In this document: positions 6,348 through 8,587 of the stretch, in pieces | Numbering within the stretch: the stretch's first letter is position 1 | Layout: each line of letters starts with the position of its first letter | Origin: an uncultured Burkholderiales bacterium | GTDB lineage: Bacteria; Pseudomonadota; Gammaproteobacteria; Burkholderiales; Burkholderiaceae_E | Assembly (NCBI GenBank): GCA_903898725.1 | Contig: CAIUGQ010000477.1 | Coordinates: 1-8,587 of the forward strand | Reading direction: 5' to 3' | DNA: 8,587 nt | The notes under the pieces: model-generated | The model's input: the letters and a program-made list of their open reading frames with translations, nothing else | Database searches by the model: none | What the model was told of the DNA's origin: nothing | Position numbers and translations under genes: made by a program

Positions 6348-7898
6348 CAGCTTGAACACCGCCACAGCGTGCACCAGCCGCTCGGCCTGACCCTTCAGGC
6401 TCTCCGCGGAGGCGGCGCTCTCCTCGACCAGCGCGGCGTTCTGCTGCGTGGCCTGGTCCATCAGGCCGACCGCCTCGCCCACCTGCTGCACGCCGGTGCT
6501 CTGCTCGACGCTGGCGGTGCTGATCTCGGCCACGATGTCGGCCACCTGCTGGATCGAGCCGACGATCTCGGTCATGGTGTGGCCGGCCTGATCGACGAGC
6601 TCGGTGCCCTGCCCGACCTGCTCGACGCTGCGGCCGATCAGCGTCTTGATCTCCTTGGCCGCATCGGCGCTGCGCTGCGCGAGGGTGCGCACCTCCGAGG
6701 CCACGACCGCGAAGCCGCGGCCCTGTTCGCCGGCGCGCGCCGCCTCGACCGCGGCATTGAGCGCCAGGATGTTGGTCTGGAACGCGATGCCGTCGATGAC
6801 GCTGATGATGTCGCCGATCTTGCGGCTGCTGTCGTTGATGCCCTGCATGGTGGTCACCACCTTGCCGACGACCTCGCCGCCGCGCGCCGCCACGCTCGAG
6901 GCGCCCTGCGCGAGCTGGTTCGCCTGCACCGAGCTCTCGGTGTTGTTGCGCACCGTGGTGCCCAACTCCTCCATCGTCGCCGCCGTCTGCTGCAGGGCGC
7001 TGGCCTGCTGCTCGGTACGACGCGACAGGTCCTGGTTGCCCTGCGCGATCTCGGCGCTCGCCGTGGCGAGGCTCTCCGAGTTCTCGCGCACCTCGGACAC
7101 GACCTTGGCGAGGCTGTCGCGCATGCGGGCCAGCGCCGCCATCAGGCTCGAGGTGTCGCCCTCGCGCAGCACGACCCGCACGGTGAGGTCGCCGCGGGCC
7201 ACGGCGTCGACCGTCTCGGCGGCCACGCTCGGCTCGGCACCGAGCTGGCGGAAGACGCTGCGCGCCAGCAGCGCGCCGAGCACGATGGTCAGCACGACGA
7301 GCGCCAGGCCCCCGAAGGTCAGCGTGTAGTTGGTGGTCGAGACCGTCGAGGCGAGCGCGGCCCCGCGCTGGATCAGCAGCTCGCGCTCCTGCCCCGCGAA
7401 CTCGGCGACGCCGGCGCGGAACGCATCCATCGCCGCCTTGTCCTTGCCGGCGCTGAATTCGGTCAGCAGCGCCTCCATCGTCACCTTGCCCGCCGTGGCG
7501 TCGCGGCGCATCGCGACCAGCGCGTCGGCCACGCCCATGAACTGCTTGTGGTTGAGCATCAGTCCATCGAGGCGACCCTGCTGCGCCGGGTTGTCCGAGG
7601 TCAGCGTCCGGGCCTGCTTGAACGCGTCGGCGAAGGCCGTCTGACCCGCCTTGAAGGGCTCGAGGAAGGCCTCGCTGCCGCCGGCCACGAAGCCGCGCAG
7701 GCCGGTCTCGATGTTCACCATGTTGAGCAGCATCGCGTCGGCCTCGGCCAGCACCTTGTAGGTGTGCGTGTTCCAGCCGACCGTGTCGCGCAGCTTGCCG
7801 GTGTTGAACAGCGCCACGCCGATCAGTGCGTTCGCCAGCAACAGGATGCCGACGAAGGTCATCGTCAGCCGCCGCTTCAGTGTCCAGTGCCCGTCCAT
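6342..7898 (-). CDS. Methyl-accepting chemotaxis protein with CHASE3 sensor and HAMP
   Basis: The protein has 518 residues from ATG 7898, with a good Shine-Dalgarno (GGAGAG, 5-base spacing). It is a transmembrane receptor that controls CheA through CheW and so biases flagellar or twitching movement (family knowledge). TM1 is about 11-31. A helical periplasmic domain, about 35-188, has the CHASE3 signature IETGLRGFVAGG (63-74) and AFLEPFKAG (77-85). TM2 is about 191-213, and HAMP about 214-266. The signalling coiled coil, 267-518, has the highly conserved tip IDGIAFQTNILALNAAVEA (368-386) followed by ARAGEQGRGF. Glu/Gln pairs near 296-311 and 485-493 are probable methylation sites. The tail ends AVAVFKLR, without a CheR/CheB-binding NWETF-type pentapeptide. 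It is convergent with the cyclase and lies downstream of the VOC gene on the same strand, 125 bases away. The ligand is unknown; CHASE3 is not a ligand-specific fold. Confidence 0.93.
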   Translation of the reverse strand: MDGHWTLKRRLTMTFVGILLLANALIGVALFNTGKLRDTVGWNTHTYKVLAEADAMLLNMVNIETGLRGFVAGGSEAFLEPFKAGQTAFADAFKQARTLTSDNPAQQGRLDGLMLNHKQFMGVADALVAMRRDATAGKVTMEALLTEFSAGKDKAAMDAFRAGVAEFAGQERELLIQRGAALASTVSTTNYTLTFGGLALVVLTIVLGALLARSVFRQLGAEPSVAAETVDAVARGDLTVRVVLREGDTSSLMAALARMRDSLAKVVSEVRENSESLATASAEIAQGNQDLSRRTEQQASALQQTAATMEELGTTVRNNTESSVQANQLAQGASSVAARGGEVVGKVVTTMQGINDSSRKIGDIISVIDGIAFQTNILALNAAVEAARAGEQGRGFAVVASEVRTLAQRSADAAKEIKTLIGRSVEQVGQGTELVDQAGHTMTEIVGSIQQVADIVAEISTASVEQSTGVQQVGEAVGLMDQATQQNAALVEESAASAESLKGQAERLVHAVAVFKLR

Positions 7899-8023
7899 CG
7901 AATCTCTCCGCGAGAAGTGGGTCTAAGTGATTCCACGGAGACCGCCCCGCTTCGTCAGTGCGCGCAGCATGCGCGTCGCGGCGAGGTGGGGTCTGCGGAT
8001 GAGCGGGGACGCGCTTCGGCAGT
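7899..8023 (-). promoter_or_regulatory. Leader region of the chemoreceptor gene, with its ribosome binding site
   Basis: GGAGAG (complement of 7904-7909) is the ribosome binding site. Its GGAG (7906-7909) could pair with CTCC (7937-7940), next to a GTGG/CCAC pairing (complement of 7933-7936 and 7917-7920), in an imperfect hairpin with a 7-base bulge that would cover the site. A short CGCGC/GCGCG inverted repeat lies at 7961-7975. I found no convincing sigma-70, sigma-28 or sigma-54 promoter, so the gene may be read from its own unseen promoter or from the VOC gene upstream. Confidence 0.4.
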
Positions 8024-8587
8024 TCAGCGCACCGAGGACAGCACGAGCGGCAGCGTCGGACGCAGGTCGAGGTCCGCGGTCGACCTGCCCTCCAGGCCCA
8101 GCGTCAGCGTGTAGGCCTCGGCCTCGTGAAGGGACAGCAGGCCCGCCGACTGCAGCGCCATCGAAGCGGCGCTCGGCATGATCCCGGCCGGCAGGCCGAC
8201 CGAGACCGAGCGCAGACGCCGCAGGCCGTTCGCATGGTCCCTGGGCTGCGTCGACGACGAGGCGAGCGGATGCGGCCATGCGAGGTACAGCAGCTCGGGC
8301 TCCTCGAGGTGCGTGCCCTCCGCGAACAGGATCGCCTTGTCGGGCGGCAGGTAGCTCGGACGGTAGGGCCGTGTGGCGAACGGGGGCGCGCCGACGCGGT
8401 CGCCGGCGGGGCCGAAGGCGATGCCGAACGGGCATGCACCGGTGCGTCGCCCCGACCATCGCGGCCACAGCCGGGTCGTCGCGGCCGGGTCCGATCGGGC
8501 CTCCTCGGGGTCGGCGACCCAGAGCAGCTCGAGGAAGCCGCCGTCGAAGAAGAAGCGGCGGTTCGCGGTCCCCTGCCCGGGATGGAC
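8024..8587 (-). CDS. Glyoxalase-like (VOC superfamily) protein, 5' end missing
   Basis: The complement strand is open from the right edge to a TGA at 8024-8026, giving 187 residues with no start in the window. The visible N-terminus reads HPGQGTANRRFFFDGGFLELLWVAD, the 'HpG-GT-N ... YLEL' signature I know from glyoxalase-like (Glyoxalase_3 type) VOC proteins, followed by LWPRWSGRRTGACPFGIAF, also typical. In VOC enzymes a His and a Glu from such strands often hold a metal ion. Here the His of HPGQGT and the Glu of FLELL are candidates, but this is inference. Probably only about 20-30 residues are missing. Related proteins have no settled substrate, and no catalytic reaction should be assumed. 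The gene is cytosolic by appearance, with no signal or membrane segment visible, and lies upstream of the chemoreceptor on the same strand. Confidence 0.78.
   Translation of the reverse strand, partial: VHPGQGTANRRFFFDGGFLELLWVADPEEARSDPAATTRLWPRWSGRRTGACPFGIAFGPAGDRVGAPPFATRPYRPSYLPPDKAILFAEGTHLEEPELLYLAWPHPLASSSTQPRDHANGLRRLRSVSVGLPAGIMPSAASMALQSAGLLSLHEAEAYTLTLGLEGRSTADLDLRPTLPLVLSSVR

Noticed and set aside
7945..8008. CCCCGCT/AGCGGGG inverted repeat upstream of the chemoreceptor
   Set aside because: It is only 7 bp with a 50-base gap in very GC-rich DNA, so chance is the likelier explanation.
6369..8114. 581-codon open frame on the plus strand opposite the chemoreceptor
   Set aside because: Its product is rich in Leu, Arg, His, Asp and Ala without motifs, and it mirrors the heptad codons of the receptor. 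It is a shadow frame.

Overview
The window is very GC-rich (about 70% by eye) and gene-dense. It has Sec- and Tat-exported proteins, a Pho-type promoter, a chemoreceptor and a CHASE2 cyclase, all typical of a Gram-negative proteobacterium. Protein style (the C-terminus of the chemoreceptor, the DUF3592-type protein, the PhoX lipoprotein) points to Betaproteobacteria, probably Burkholderiales of the Leptothrix/Rubrivivax/Roseateles type. That placement is inference from protein character, not from a marker gene. I see no rRNA, tRNA, CRISPR, insertion sequence or phage gene.

Layout: (1) 1-458, +, the 3' end of a secreted protein ending in a galactose-binding-like (DUF642-like) domain. (2) 531-1508, -, a four-helix membrane protein of DUF3592 type, convergent with (1). 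(3) A 238-bp divergent intergenic region with three perfect 12-bp tandem repeats next to the membrane-protein gene and a clear Pho box with a -10 element facing right. (4) 1747-3657, +, a PhoX-family phosphatase with a Tat signal that ends in a lipobox, followed by a strong hairpin. (5) 3817-4425 and 4422-6290, +, a two-gene operon: a periplasmic FecR-domain protein and a CHASE2 membrane nucleotide cyclase, overlapping by GTGA. (6) 6342-7898, -, a CHASE3/HAMP methyl-accepting chemotaxis protein, convergent with the cyclase. (7) 8024-8587, -, the 3' end of a glyoxalase-like (VOC) protein that runs off the right edge.

How they work together: the best-supported regulatory story is phosphate starvation. 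PhoB would bind at 1679-1696 and drive phoX, and PhoX would release phosphate from organic phosphomonoesters outside the cytoplasm. The FecR/CHASE2 pair looks like a separate periplasm-to-cytoplasm signalling unit that makes a cyclic nucleotide. Its cyclase keeps the metal-binding and transition-state residues but lacks the usual adenine-selecting lysine (Asp478 instead), so its product is open. The chemoreceptor is an independent sensor. No sequence evidence ties the signalling genes to the phosphatase beyond adjacency. No wholly new system is evident. The most useful leads are the Pho promoter, the odd cyclase active site, and hairpins that enclose the stop codons of the minus-strand genes at both convergent junctions.
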